In this document: one piece after another, positions 1 through 8,023 of the stretch | Layout: each line of letters opens with the position of its first letter | Numbering within the stretch: position 1 is the stretch's first letter | DNA from: Haloferax sp046557615 | Lineage (GTDB): Archaea; Halobacteriota; Halobacteria; Halobacteriales; Haloferacaceae | Assembly: GCF_046557615.1 (NCBI RefSeq) | Contig: NZ_JBKIII010000001.1 | Location: 744,001-808,000, forward strand | Length of the DNA stretch: 64,000 nucleotides | Direction of reading: 5' to 3' | The notes under the pieces: model-generated | The model's input: only the letters and a program-made list of their open reading frames with translations | Database searches by the model: none | What the model was told of the DNA's origin: nothing | Made by a program: the position numbers and the translations under genes

Positions 1-20
1 CACTTTTGTCTGCCCGCACG

Positions 21-27
21 CTTTTGG
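21..27 (+). promoter_or_regulatory. possible TATA element of the first oxidoreductase gene
   Basis: CTTTTGG is centred about 27 nt before the ATG at 51, the spacing expected for a leaderless haloarchaeal transcript. The match to a TATA box is weak. Confidence 0.3.
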
Positions 28-50
28 CGAATCCACACGACATGTAACTC

Positions 51-1052
51 ATGTTTCGTGTTGCCGCCATCGGACTGGGTGACCTCGGGATGCTGGAGTG
101 CCGCCTCTTCGACGAACTGGAAGGTGTCAGTATTGTTGCAGGGGCAGACCCGAATCCGGACGCTCGTGACCACTTCGAATGGGAGTTCGACGCACCCGCC
201 TACGAAGATGTGGACGACCTCCTCGACTCGGAGTTTTTGGACGCCGTGACGATTGTCTCGCCGCACACACTGCACTTCGACCAAGCACTCGCGGCTATCG
301 AACACGGCCTGCACGTCCACCTCGAAAAGCCGATGGTCACCGACTTCGGCGGCGCACAGGCACTCATCCACCGCGCCGAAGAGTACGACGTGACGCTCGC
401 AGTGGGGTATCAACGTCACTTCGACCCGCGGTTCATCGAGATACGCCGACTCATCGACGAGGGACGCATCGGTGACCCGCACATGGTCATCTGCCACCTC
501 GAACAGCAGTGGATTCGATGGACGAAAGACCAGTGGCGAGCCGACCCGTCACTCTCCGGCGGCGGCCAGTTGTACGACTCGGGGTCGCACATCCTCGATG
601 CGATGCTCTGGTGTACACGCTCGACGCCAGTTTCGGTTGCCGCCGCCATCGACGACCAGGAGTACGATGTCGATGTCAACTCCGCGCTCGCGGTTGTTCT
701 CGACAGAGAAGGTTCGCGGATTACAGGGAGCGTTGGCGTCTCCGGCGACGGCCAGAGCATCCCTGACCCCGGTGAATCCTTGCGCATCCTCGGGACGGAC
801 GGAATGATTTCGTACGACGGCGAGACCATCGAACTGACCGAACACGGAATGACCTACAAGACGACGCCGAGAGTCCCCGAATTCGAGGAGCTGACGACGA
901 AGAAACTCCGGAACTTCGTGGACGCCGCCCGCGACGAAGCCGACCTGCTCATTCCCGCCGAGGACGGTCTGAAAGTCATCGCACTCACCGAAGCGGCCTA
1001 CGAGTCGGCGACGACGGGCCACCGCGTGAATATCGACATCGACCTCGATTGA
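51..1052 (+). CDS. Gfo/Idh/MocA family oxidoreductase
   Basis: This 333-residue protein is a predicted NAD(P)-dependent dehydrogenase of the Gfo/Idh/MocA family, which oxidises sugars, inositols or related polyols. A Rossmann nucleotide-binding loop (GLGDLG) lies at residues 8-13, and the family hallmark EKP occurs near residue 93 (HLEKPM). The C-terminal half has the mixed alpha/beta dimerisation fold expected for the family. The length is typical. A methyltransferase gene follows 52 nt downstream on the same strand and may be co-transcribed. The substrate cannot be predicted from sequence. Confidence 0.85.
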   Translation: MFRVAAIGLGDLGMLECRLFDELEGVSIVAGADPNPDARDHFEWEFDAPAYEDVDDLLDSEFLDAVTIVSPHTLHFDQALAAIEHGLHVHLEKPMVTDFGGAQALIHRAEEYDVTLAVGYQRHFDPRFIEIRRLIDEGRIGDPHMVICHLEQQWIRWTKDQWRADPSLSGGGQLYDSGSHILDAMLWCTRSTPVSVAAAIDDQEYDVDVNSALAVVLDREGSRITGSVGVSGDGQSIPDPGESLRILGTDGMISYDGETIELTEHGMTYKTTPRVPEFEELTTKKLRNFVDAARDEADLLIPAEDGLKVIALTEAAYESATTGHRVNIDIDLD

Positions 1053-1084
1053 CCCCGACAGTCGACCCACTCGCCCATTCTTGT

Positions 1085-1098
1085 CAACAAGATTGTTG
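1085..1098. promoter_or_regulatory. palindrome before the methyltransferase start
   Basis: CAACAA-GA-TTGTTG is a perfect 6-bp inverted repeat ending 6 nt before the ATG at 1105. It partly overlaps a second dyad, CTTGT-CA-ACAAG, at 1080-1091. It could be an operator or a hairpin in the leader. The function is inferred only from symmetry. Confidence 0.35.
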
Positions 1099-1104
1099 TA
1101 CTGG

Positions 1105-1944
1105 ATGTCGAACACCGACGAGATGGCCGATTTGGACCCCCAAGACTACTACGACGAGTTTGCTGAACGAGAGTGGGAGCGACTCGAACGCGACCCGGTA
1201 ACGAGATTAGAGTTCGAAAATACAGTCGCGTATCTCGACGAATTTCTCCCTCCTTCGGGCCGCGTCCTCGATGCCGGTGCTGGCGCAGGTCGATACACGG
1301 TGTGGCTCGCCGAGCGAGGATTCGAGGTCGAACACCTCGACGTGAGTGCCGAGCAGGTTCGTATCGCCCGCAGGAAGGTTACCGAGCGAGGCCAGACCGA
1401 CCGAGTCACCTGCCAGCAGGGTGATGTACGACACTTCCCGTTTGCAGACGACTCCTTCGATGCAGTCTGTTGTCTCGGCGGGCCGCTGAGCCACGTCATG
1501 GGTGAGTCGGGGCGTGCGGCGGCCCTCTCCGAACTCCGACGCGTCGCCGCACCCGACGCGCCCGTTTTCATCTCCGTTATCAGTCGGTTTGCGATGCTTC
1601 GCGATATCCTCAAGTTCTCGCTGGAGACGAGTCATGGCCTGCTCGAACCAATCGCCGCAGACGGCGACTACACCGCAGAGCGTGTCGCCGAACACGCAGA
1701 CGGAGAGGGATGGGCCGAGTGCCACGGCTTCCGGGTAGACGAGTTCGAGACGGTGCTTCGAGAGGCTGGGTTCGAAATCGAGCGCCTCGTTGGTCTCGAA
1801 AACGTTGCGAACCGGATGAAAGACGAGTTGAAAGGTGCAGATTCGGCGGCACTCGAAGACGTTCGGGCCGTGGTTCGCATGCTCCGCGAAGACCGAACCG
1901 CAGTGGATTTCTCCGAACACATGCTCGCCGTGTGTCGCGCGTGA
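1105..1944 (+). CDS. class I SAM-dependent methyltransferase
   Basis: This 279-residue protein has the class I methyltransferase fold. Motif I (VLDAGAGAGRYT) binds S-adenosylmethionine, followed by an acidic motif II (VEHLDVS) and a motif with F-DAVCCLGGPLSH. The ATG at 1105 is preferred over the in-frame TTG at 1081 because homologues normally begin shortly before the DYYDEF segment. The stop codon directly abuts the stop codon of the convergent sugar dehydrogenase gene, with no spacer. The substrate is unknown. Confidence 0.82.
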   Translation: MSNTDEMADLDPQDYYDEFAEREWERLERDPVTRLEFENTVAYLDEFLPPSGRVLDAGAGAGRYTVWLAERGFEVEHLDVSAEQVRIARRKVTERGQTDRVTCQQGDVRHFPFADDSFDAVCCLGGPLSHVMGESGRAAALSELRRVAAPDAPVFISVISRFAMLRDILKFSLETSHGLLEPIAADGDYTAERVAEHADGEGWAECHGFRVDEFETVLREAGFEIERLVGLENVANRMKDELKGADSAALEDVRAVVRMLREDRTAVDFSEHMLAVCRA

Positions 1945-3312
1945 TTACGGGAGCGTGAGCAGACACAGTTTACCGGTCGAACCGCCGACACCGGATTGGT
2001 CGCTCGTACACACGTAGAGTTCGCCGCGGGCGTCGCGGCCGAACGCGAGGATGTGGGTTCCGAGGTCAACATCGTCTGCGAAGGGGACTTCCACGATATC
2101 CCACGGGCGCGACTCGCTGGGAATCGCCGCAAAGAGTCGGCCCTGTGCATTCCAGTCGGCGAAGACGTACGCCCCGTCGAGTGGGGGAACCTCCGCACCA
2201 CGGTAGACGAACCCGCCGATGACGGCGATTCCAGTCGGACCATCACCCGAGTGTGGGTACTCGATAACCGGGTCGATGAGTGGGTCGCCGTCGGGTGTCT
2301 CTGTCGGGCAGTCGTTGGCTCGGAAACAGTGTGCGCCTTCGCGGACGCTCCACCCGTAGTTTCCTCCCTTTTCGACGAGGCTCACCTCTTCCCACGCACC
2401 TTGGCCGACATCGGCGACGTAGAAGTCCTCACGGTCGAACGAGAAGCGCCACGGGTTACGGAAGCCCCACGCGTACTGTTCTTCGAACGGTCCCTTGCCA
2501 ACCAGCGGATTGTCGTCGGGGATTCCGTAGGGGCGGCCTCCGGATTCGGTGTCCACGTCGATTCGGAGGATGCTTCCGAGGAGGTTCTGGCTCACGTCCT
2601 GTCCGTTACCGCCATCGCCAGCGTCGTACCAGTCATCGACATGGCCGCCGTCAGAATCGTTGCTCCCGCCGCCGTCGCCGACGCCGACGTAGAGATAGCC
2701 GTCTGGACCGAACGCGAGCGACCCCGCGTTGTGGTTCGACTGTGGTTGCGGGATTTCGAGGAGGATTCGCTCGGAGTCGGCGGTTGCACTGGTGGCGTCG
2801 GGTGAGACAGTGAGTTCGCTCAGGACGAACGTGTGACTGTAATTCGACGGCGTTCCCGGTCGGTTCGGGGCGCTGTATCGAAGGTAAAGCTTCCCGTTCT
2901 CGCCGAAGTTCGGGTGGAAGGCGACCCCGAGAAAACCGCGTTCGTCGTAGCCGCCGAGATCGACTACTCGGTCACGGATGTCCAGATACGGGTCTTCTCG
3001 CTGTCCAGTCTCGTCGTGAAGCCACAAGAGGCCGGGTTGGTCAACGACGAAGTGACGCGTGCCTTGGAACGTGGAGGGAATGGCAACGTCAACTGGCGAA
3101 GTGAAGCCTGTGCTGAGGGTCGCAAGCCCGAGTTCGACATCTTCGAGCGTGTCGGGCATCGGCCGGGGCGTTCCGTTCGCACTGGGGGGTGTCGTTTGCG
3201 TTGTCGATTCTGTCGGTTGCTGTTGTCCTCCCGTGAGTCCGAAACAGCCAGCGAGGCCGCCGAGGGTGGCTGTACTACTCACCGCGAGGAATCGACGCCG
3301 GGACCACATCAC
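1945..3312 (-). CDS. PQQ-dependent sugar dehydrogenase-like lipoprotein
   Basis: This 455-residue exported protein is a predicted soluble aldose (glucose/sorbosone-type) dehydrogenase with a six-bladed beta-propeller. The N terminus carries a twin-arginine signal (SRRRFLAV) and a lipobox (LAGC near residue 22), so it should be a Tat-exported lipoprotein on the cell surface. Family segments are visible: RGFLGVAFHPNF, the acidic GDGGGSNDSDGG loop and GFRNPWRFSFD. A low-complexity T/P/S linker follows the lipidated cysteine. Whether PQQ is really the cofactor in this organism is unclear, because annotation of this family is often transferred from bacteria. Confidence 0.85.
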   Translation of the reverse strand: MMWSRRRFLAVSSTATLGGLAGCFGLTGGQQQPTESTTQTTPPSANGTPRPMPDTLEDVELGLATLSTGFTSPVDVAIPSTFQGTRHFVVDQPGLLWLHDETGQREDPYLDIRDRVVDLGGYDERGFLGVAFHPNFGENGKLYLRYSAPNRPGTPSNYSHTFVLSELTVSPDATSATADSERILLEIPQPQSNHNAGSLAFGPDGYLYVGVGDGGGSNDSDGGHVDDWYDAGDGGNGQDVSQNLLGSILRIDVDTESGGRPYGIPDDNPLVGKGPFEEQYAWGFRNPWRFSFDREDFYVADVGQGAWEEVSLVEKGGNYGWSVREGAHCFRANDCPTETPDGDPLIDPVIEYPHSGDGPTGIAVIGGFVYRGAEVPPLDGAYVFADWNAQGRLFAAIPSESRPWDIVEVPFADDVDLGTHILAFGRDARGELYVCTSDQSGVGGSTGKLCLLTLP

Positions 3313-3335
3313 ACGTATGACATGTACCGGGAAGC

Positions 3336-3342
3336 GATTAAG
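3336..3342 (-). promoter_or_regulatory. TATA element of the sugar dehydrogenase gene
   Basis: CTTAATC on the minus strand is centred 27 nt before the ATG at 3312, consistent with a leaderless transcript. Confidence 0.5.
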
Positions 3343-3410
3343 CCTAGTGCAGTCCTCGAAGGGACGTCGATTCCGAACCGCTTACCACCGGCCATACCCC
3401 TCTCCAATCC

Positions 3411-4352
3411 ATGAACGAGGTACTCGTCGCAGCAGACCTCCGCAAATCCTACGGCGACGTGACGGCGCTCTCGGGCGTCTCGCTGTCTGTCGCCGAAGGG
3501 GAGGTGTTCGGACTCATCGGGCCGAACGGCGCAGGGAAGACGACGTTAGTTCGCGCGCTCACGGGGACGACAGCCGTCGATGCCGGAACCGTCTCACTGC
3601 TCGGTGCCGACCCGACCGACGTGGACCGCCAGCGCCTCGGGTTGCTCCCCCAAGAGTTCCGCCCGGCCGGGCGACTGACCGCCCGCGAACTCATCGACTA
3701 CTACGGCGGCCTCTACGACGACGCCCGCGATACCGACGACCTCTTGTCCGAAGTCGGATTGGCTGAGTCGGCCGAAACGTGGTACGAGAACCTCTCTGGC
3801 GGCCAACAGCGCCGGGCGTGTATCGCACTCACGCTCGTCAACGACCCGGACGTACTCTTTCTCGACGAACCGACGACCGGCATCGACCCGGCAGGCCGCC
3901 GCGACCTGTGGACACTCATCGAACGCCTCGCCGACCGCGGAACGACGGTGTTTCTCACGAGTCACTCGATGGAAGAGGTCGAACGACTCGCCGACCGGGT
4001 TGGCCTCCTCAACGCAGGCGAACTCGTCACCGTCGGCCGCCCCGACGAACTCGTGGCAGAACACGGTGGTGAGAGTCGCCTCGTCGTCCGCACCGACGAC
4101 GCCACTGCCCTCGAATCCGTCTCACTCCCCGGCGAGTTCGCCACCAACGTGAACGGGACAGAACTCACCATCCACGAAATCGGCCCCCGAGAAATCGGCC
4201 CTGCGGTGGACGCACTCGACGACGCCGGAGTCGAGTACGAATCGCTCGTCTGGAAGCAACCGGGTCTCGAAGAGGTGTACCTCTCGCTGACGGGCGAACA
4301 GTTCGAAGCGGCCCGTCCGGCCTCTGTCGCGCTCGCGGGAGGTGAACGATGA
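3411..4352 (+). CDS. ABC transporter ATP-binding protein (ABC-2 exporter type)
   Basis: This 313-residue ATPase drives a two-gene ABC-2 exporter with the permease that follows. It has a Walker A motif (GPNGAGKTT, about residues 37-45), the signature LSGGQQRR, Walker B (VLFLDEPTTGIDP) and a switch histidine (TSHSMEE). A C-terminal domain of about 90 residues follows, as in CcmA/NodI/DrrA-type ATPases. The stop codon overlaps the permease start by 4 nt (ATGA), which indicates translational coupling. The cargo is unknown; drugs, lipids or surface material are all possible. Confidence 0.9.
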   Translation: MNEVLVAADLRKSYGDVTALSGVSLSVAEGEVFGLIGPNGAGKTTLVRALTGTTAVDAGTVSLLGADPTDVDRQRLGLLPQEFRPAGRLTARELIDYYGGLYDDARDTDDLLSEVGLAESAETWYENLSGGQQRRACIALTLVNDPDVLFLDEPTTGIDPAGRRDLWTLIERLADRGTTVFLTSHSMEEVERLADRVGLLNAGELVTVGRPDELVAEHGGESRLVVRTDDATALESVSLPGEFATNVNGTELTIHEIGPREIGPAVDALDDAGVEYESLVWKQPGLEEVYLSLTGEQFEAARPASVALAGGER

Positions 4353-5104
4353 GTTCGCTCCGTCGCGTGCAGGCAGAGTTCGTCGCGTCGTGGCACTCGT
4401 TCCTCCGCCGACGAACCGCGGTGTTCTTCACGTTCTTCTTCCCCGCGATTATCGTCCTCATCTTCGGGGCACTCGTCCAAACCCAACCGACCGGCGGCGG
4501 CCTCTTTGCCGAGCCAAAAGAGTACTACATCGCGGGCTACCTCGCCGTCGTCGTCCTCTTTACGCCGCTATCGCGGGTGGGGAGTACTATCGCCCGGCAC
4601 CGCGAAGGCAACCGCTTCGAGAAGTTAGCGACGACCCCGCTAAAGCGGAGTGAGTGGCTTCTGGCTCACTCGCTGGTCAACGTCGTCATCATCGGGCTTG
4701 CCGCACTGTTGTTGCTCGGCCTGTCGGTGTTGGTCACCGGTGCGGCAGTCCCAGTCGCGCTCTCGACGCTCGCTATCATCCCCTTCGTCGCGCTCGGTGT
4801 GACGCTCTTCTGTGGGCTTGGGTCGATTATTGGACGCGTCGCCGACTCACAAGACGGCGTGATTGCGGCGAGCAACGCGATTGCACTGCCGCTGTTGTTC
4901 CTCTCGGAGACGTTCATCACGCCCGACCTGCTTCCCGCGTGGTTCGTTCCGGCGCTGAACCTCTCGCCGCTGACGTACTTCGCGCGCGGTGTCAGAGCGC
5001 TCACCTACACGGGTGGCGACTGGATTGGCAACCTCGCAATCCTCGCCGTCTTGTCTCTCGGATTCTTCGTCGCCGGAACGTTGGCGATTCCGCAGACCGA
5101 CTGA
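4349..5104 (+). CDS. ABC-2 type transporter permease
   Basis: This 251-residue integral membrane protein has about six predicted transmembrane segments in the ABC-2 permease arrangement. A first helix (FFTFFFPAIIVLIFGALV) precedes an extracytoplasmic loop. The conserved C-terminal region contains SPLTYFARGVRAL, typical of DrrB/NatB/YadH-like permeases. It overlaps the ATPase gene by 4 nt and forms its membrane partner. Confidence 0.88.
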   Translation: MSSLRRVQAEFVASWHSFLRRRTAVFFTFFFPAIIVLIFGALVQTQPTGGGLFAEPKEYYIAGYLAVVVLFTPLSRVGSTIARHREGNRFEKLATTPLKRSEWLLAHSLVNVVIIGLAALLLLGLSVLVTGAAVPVALSTLAIIPFVALGVTLFCGLGSIIGRVADSQDGVIAASNAIALPLLFLSETFITPDLLPAWFVPALNLSPLTYFARGVRALTYTGGDWIGNLAILAVLSLGFFVAGTLAIPQTD

Positions 5105-5187
5105 GTAGAGAGGCGTCTCAGAAAACAGGCACCACAGCAAGCGAACTGGGCAGCAGATGGGCGCAGTTTGCACCCGCAAACTCAAGC

Positions 5188-5193
5188 CTTAAC
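5188..5193 (+). promoter_or_regulatory. TATA element of the 94-residue protein gene
   Basis: CTTAAC is centred about 27 nt before the ATG at 5218, the leaderless spacing. Confidence 0.45.
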
Positions 5194-5217
5194 CGACGCC
5201 CGTGCCCACGTGGGGGT

Positions 5218-5502
5218 ATGGTCGAAACTGAGACGTACACCATCGAAGGACCGAACGGAGACACCGAAGACTTCGAACTCCCTGAGGGCCTCGTCGACAT
5301 GTTCGCAGAACAGGGCGAAGAAGGCACGAACGTCGTCGCCGACATCGTCGTGCAGGCGATGGCACAACAGGCACACGTCGTCGCACACCACAGCGAAGGC
5401 GGCGCACCGGCCGACATCGCCGAAATCAACGAGAAGATGGAAGAGCTGTTCGAGGACCGCTTCGGCATGTCGCTCGCCGATGCGCTCGGTCACTCGCACT
5501 AA
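5218..5502 (+). CDS. small acidic conserved-type protein, function unknown
   Basis: This 94-residue acidic protein starts at the ATG at 5218; an upstream in-frame extension into the exporter region is not credible. It begins with a beta-rich segment (TETYTIEGPNGDTEDFELPEG), followed by helices with several histidines (AQQAHVVAHHSEG, ending LGHSH). The histidines could bind metal, which is speculation. A promoter of its own lies 27 nt upstream. I do not recognise a characterised family. Confidence 0.72.
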   Translation: MVETETYTIEGPNGDTEDFELPEGLVDMFAEQGEEGTNVVADIVVQAMAQQAHVVAHHSEGGAPADIAEINEKMEELFEDRFGMSLADALGHSH

Positions 5503-5550
5503 ACGCGAGTTTCATCCATTCTTTGTTTTCACACGGCGAGCGGCGGCCAC

Positions 5551-6348
5551 TCAGATGAACGCGAGTGGAATCATGATACCAAACCCAGCGACCAGTCCAG
5601 CGATGAGTTCCGGTTTCCCGCCGCTCGGGAGGCGTTTACCGAGTTCCAACGCTTCGGGGATGAACTCCGTGAAGACGAGGTAGACCATCGCCCCGGCGGC
5701 AAAGCCGAACCCGAGCGGGAGGAACTCGCGGGCGATACGCACGAAGTAGAACGCGATGACCGCGCCGATTGGTTGCGGAAGGCTGGAGAAAATCGCCCAC
5801 CAGACCATCTTCCAGTTCGAGACCTCCATTGACCGAAGTGGGATGGAGATGGCGAGGCCCTCTGGAATATTGTGGATGGAGATGGCGATAGTCATGAACA
5901 CCGCGAGGAGCGGCACGGCGAGGCCGAAGAGTTGGATGCCACCGTCGAGTCCGAGGTCGGCAAAGGAGACGCCGATGGCGACACCTTCGGGGAAACTGTG
6001 GACGGTGAGAATTCCCAAAATCAACAACAACTTTCGGAAGTCGGCCTCTTCGTACTTCTCCGGTGAGACCTCTGTGCCTTCGATAATGCTGTGGGCGACG
6101 ACGACGAGGGCGACACCTGCGAGCAGACCGATTCCTAACTGAAGTGGCGTGCCGTTGGCGAGTCCTTCCAAGATGAGACCGAACAGCGATGCAGAGACCA
6201 TGATTCCAGATGCGATACCCCAGAGCGCCACGTTCCAGCGGTCGCTCACGTCAGAGACGAAGAAAAACGGGACCGCGCCGATTCCGGTCGCAATTGCGGT
6301 GATAAGCCCCGCAACGAACACGAACGCGAGCGCGGTGAGTTGCTCCAT
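5551..6348 (-). CDS. ZIP family divalent metal transporter
   Basis: This 265-residue membrane protein belongs to the ZIP family (zinc/iron/manganese uptake into the cytoplasm). The two family metal-binding motifs are clear: HSFPEGVAIG in transmembrane helix 4 and HNIPEGLAI in helix 5. About eight hydrophobic helices are present and the length is typical of the GufA-like archaeal/bacterial branch. A large inverted repeat resembling a DtxR/SirR-type metal-repressor site lies about 50-75 nt upstream (see 6388-6421), so expression is probably metal-controlled. Confidence 0.9.
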   Translation of the reverse strand: MEQLTALAFVFVAGLITAIATGIGAVPFFFVSDVSDRWNVALWGIASGIMVSASLFGLILEGLANGTPLQLGIGLLAGVALVVVAHSIIEGTEVSPEKYEEADFRKLLLILGILTVHSFPEGVAIGVSFADLGLDGGIQLFGLAVPLLAVFMTIAISIHNIPEGLAISIPLRSMEVSNWKMVWWAIFSSLPQPIGAVIAFYFVRIAREFLPLGFGFAAGAMVYLVFTEFIPEALELGKRLPSGGKPELIAGLVAGFGIMIPLAFI

Positions 6349-6372
6349 ACGACTGGTATGAATTGGACGCCG

Positions 6373-6380
6373 ATAAGCAT
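6373..6380 (-). promoter_or_regulatory. possible TATA element of the ZIP gene
   Basis: TGCTTATC on the minus strand is centred near 27-29 nt before the ATG at 6348. Confidence 0.4.
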
Positions 6381-6387
6381 TATCATA

Positions 6388-6421
6388 TTTCAGACAAATT
6401 TTGGCAGGCCTAAATCTGAAA
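6388..6421. promoter_or_regulatory. nested inverted repeats, candidate metal-repressor operator
   Basis: An inner perfect dyad of form TTTnGGCnnGCCnAAA (6399-6414) is flanked by outer arms TTTCAGA (6388-6394) and TCTGAAA (6415-6421). It sits just upstream of the TATA element of the ZIP transporter gene. The shape resembles operators of DtxR/MntR/SirR-type metal regulators. The assignment to a regulator is inference. Confidence 0.6.
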
Positions 6422-6582
6422 CAGTGAAATACGGCGCTTTCACGGTTTAGATGGGCCGAAAATCTGTCCTAGAGATAATCTATCGGATTTGGTAAGTATG
6501 GAGTTTCGAGATAGTCGATATCTCTCGTGGGGAGGCGCTGACATCCCGAAAAAATTCGGTCGAATACGGTTCGAACAGTGGT

Positions 6583-7353
6583 TCAGTCGTCTGCGGCCGA
6601 CGCACCTTCTGGAGAGTCGTCGGACCCCATCGGACCGGTCGGAGACTGTGCGACAGACCGTGCCGAACCCATCCAGCCTTCGACGTTCGCAGAGACGTAG
6701 TCGCGCGCACCGAAGGCGATGGCACCACCGACACCGATAGCGAACGCGGCGGCGAGACCCCACGCGAACGCCCGCGCGATGGTAAAGAGGATGGCCACGT
6801 CGATACCCATCGTACTCAGACCGATGACGACGGCGGTGAAGTACAGGAACACACGCGTTCCAACTGCGAACGCAGACGTGTAAGAGGTCTGGGTCGCCGC
6901 ACGGGTGCGCATGATTGCATCACCGATGAAGTCAGCGACGATGAACCCAAGGACGATGACAGCCAACCCGGCAACGAATGCGGGGGCGTACGAGACAGCC
7001 GTTGCAACCCATTCAGAGAGCAACGCGAGTGCCATGACGTTCGCCGCGGCGAGGATGGCAACCGCGTAGACAATCCACGCCGCTAACGTCCCGAAGGCGT
7101 GTGAGACTCTCTGTTCGGTTCCACCGAGGATGTCACCGAGCGGGGTCGAGAGGACTGCCTTGTCGAGTTCGACGCGGTCGGCTAATCCGGCGATCAACCG
7201 TGCCGCCAACCGTCCGATGAACCATCCCAGGAGGAGGACGATAATCGCGCCGATGAGTCGTGGCAAGAAGGTGATAATCGAAAATACGATTTGAGCGATC
7301 GATTCTGGTATCGTTAGCTGAAGGACGTACATATCCAACTGGGAGATTGGCAT
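6583..7353 (-). CDS. mechanosensitive-channel-like membrane protein (TM-helix repeat type)
   Basis: This 256-residue protein has about five hydrophobic helices, including two related segments (RLIGAIIVLLLGWFIGRLAARLI and APAFVAGLAVIVLGFIVADFIG). These resemble the conserved TM-helix repeats found next to small-conductance mechanosensitive channels. The cytoplasmic beta domain of canonical MscS is absent, so gating as a full MscS is not certain. The C terminus is short, acidic and polar. A role in turgor or osmotic response is an inference from family membership. Confidence 0.7.
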   Translation of the reverse strand: MPISQLDMYVLQLTIPESIAQIVFSIITFLPRLIGAIIVLLLGWFIGRLAARLIAGLADRVELDKAVLSTPLGDILGGTEQRVSHAFGTLAAWIVYAVAILAAANVMALALLSEWVATAVSYAPAFVAGLAVIVLGFIVADFIGDAIMRTRAATQTSYTSAFAVGTRVFLYFTAVVIGLSTMGIDVAILFTIARAFAWGLAAAFAIGVGGAIAFGARDYVSANVEGWMGSARSVAQSPTGPMGSDDSPEGASAADD

Positions 7354-7370
7354 GTCCCAAATTTAGTTAG

Positions 7371-7379
7371 CCATTTTAC
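7371..7379 (-). promoter_or_regulatory. possible TATA element of the channel-like gene
   Basis: GTAAAATGG on the minus strand lies about 23 nt before the ATG at 7353. The rest of the 190-nt interval up to 7545 shows only a G7 run at about 7449-7455 and no gene that I can support. Confidence 0.35.
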
Positions 7380-7545
7380 ACTCTGGAAAAAATGGGCCTG
7401 TAAATCGGAAACTCCGTACACACCGAGAGTCTGAAATCCCAGATTCACGGGGGGGTTGGGGAGACAGTGTGGAGAGATGATGTATTCGAATTTCGGAAGC
7501 ACACTGCTCGGAGAGGCTCTCAGAATCCGTGATGCGGTGACCGAA

Positions 7546-7815
7546 TTAATCTCTGCTTGATTTGAGTGATTTGGTCTCTTCTTGTACTGTGTTCGAATCG
7601 GCGACACGACCGAGCTGTGTGGCGATTCCTTCGATTGCGACGATGAGTCGAGCGCCGTACCAGAGAGCGACAATCCAGAAGACGACCATCACGCCTAACA
7701 GGATTTGCTGGACGATGACCACCGAATAGAAGAGTATCAATGCGAGGAAGATAGCGGCCGCGAGACGAACACGACGTGATGCCCGGAGGGGAACGAAATT
7801 TGACGAGGAGGACAT
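7546..7815 (-). CDS. small two-helix membrane protein, function unknown
   Basis: This protein of about 89 residues has two adjacent hydrophobic helices (roughly residues 20-62) and a polar C-terminal tail ending in a lysine/serine-rich stretch. The start at 7815 (MSSSSN) is chosen over the in-frame ATG at 7839 because it directly precedes the basic segment before helix 1, but either is possible. No family is recognised. Confidence 0.6.
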   Translation of the reverse strand: MSSSSNFVPLRASRRVRLAAAIFLALILFYSVVIVQQILLGVMVVFWIVALWYGARLIVAIEGIATQLGRVADSNTVQEETKSLKSSRD

Positions 7816-7898
7816 ACACACATCCTCTATCCTCGACATGTTAGATGTTTTGAAAAGAAATCACGGCGAGACGACAACGTGACAATCGTATGTCTACT

Positions 7899-7942
7899 GT
7901 GAATAATCACCCGAATTCGGGCGTATCCATCCTGATTAATCA
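7899..7942. promoter_or_regulatory. cluster of palindromes upstream of the acetyl-CoA synthetase gene
   Basis: Three dyads occur close together: GTGA-ATAA-TCAC (7899-7910), the perfect 12-mer CCCGAATTCGGG (7910-7921) and the perfect 10-mer TGATTAATCA (7933-7942). They lie 50-95 nt upstream of the TATA box for the synthetase, a position suited to a regulator. No specific regulator can be named. Confidence 0.45.
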
Positions 7943-7984
7943 CATCACTGTAATATGCTCCCAAAGGCCGTGAGACGGCCCACA

Positions 7985-7998
7985 CCCCCGAATTTATC
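7985..7998 (+). promoter_or_regulatory. BRE/TATA element of the acetyl-CoA synthetase gene
   Basis: CCCCCGAATTTATC contains a TFB-element-like purine step followed by TTTATC, centred about 28 nt before the ATG at 8024. This supports that start and a leaderless mRNA. Confidence 0.6.
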
Positions 7999-8023
7999 AA
8001 TCTATGTCGGGTATCATCAGACG

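Noticed and set aside
4654..5217. Long in-frame extension of the 94-residue protein gene.
   Set aside because: It overlaps the exporter permease, and a TATA box sits 27 nt before the internal ATG.
7449..7460. G-rich tract GGGGGGGTTGGGG as a G-quadruplex.
   Set aside because: It has only three usable G tracts, so a stable four-stranded structure is unlikely from this strand alone.
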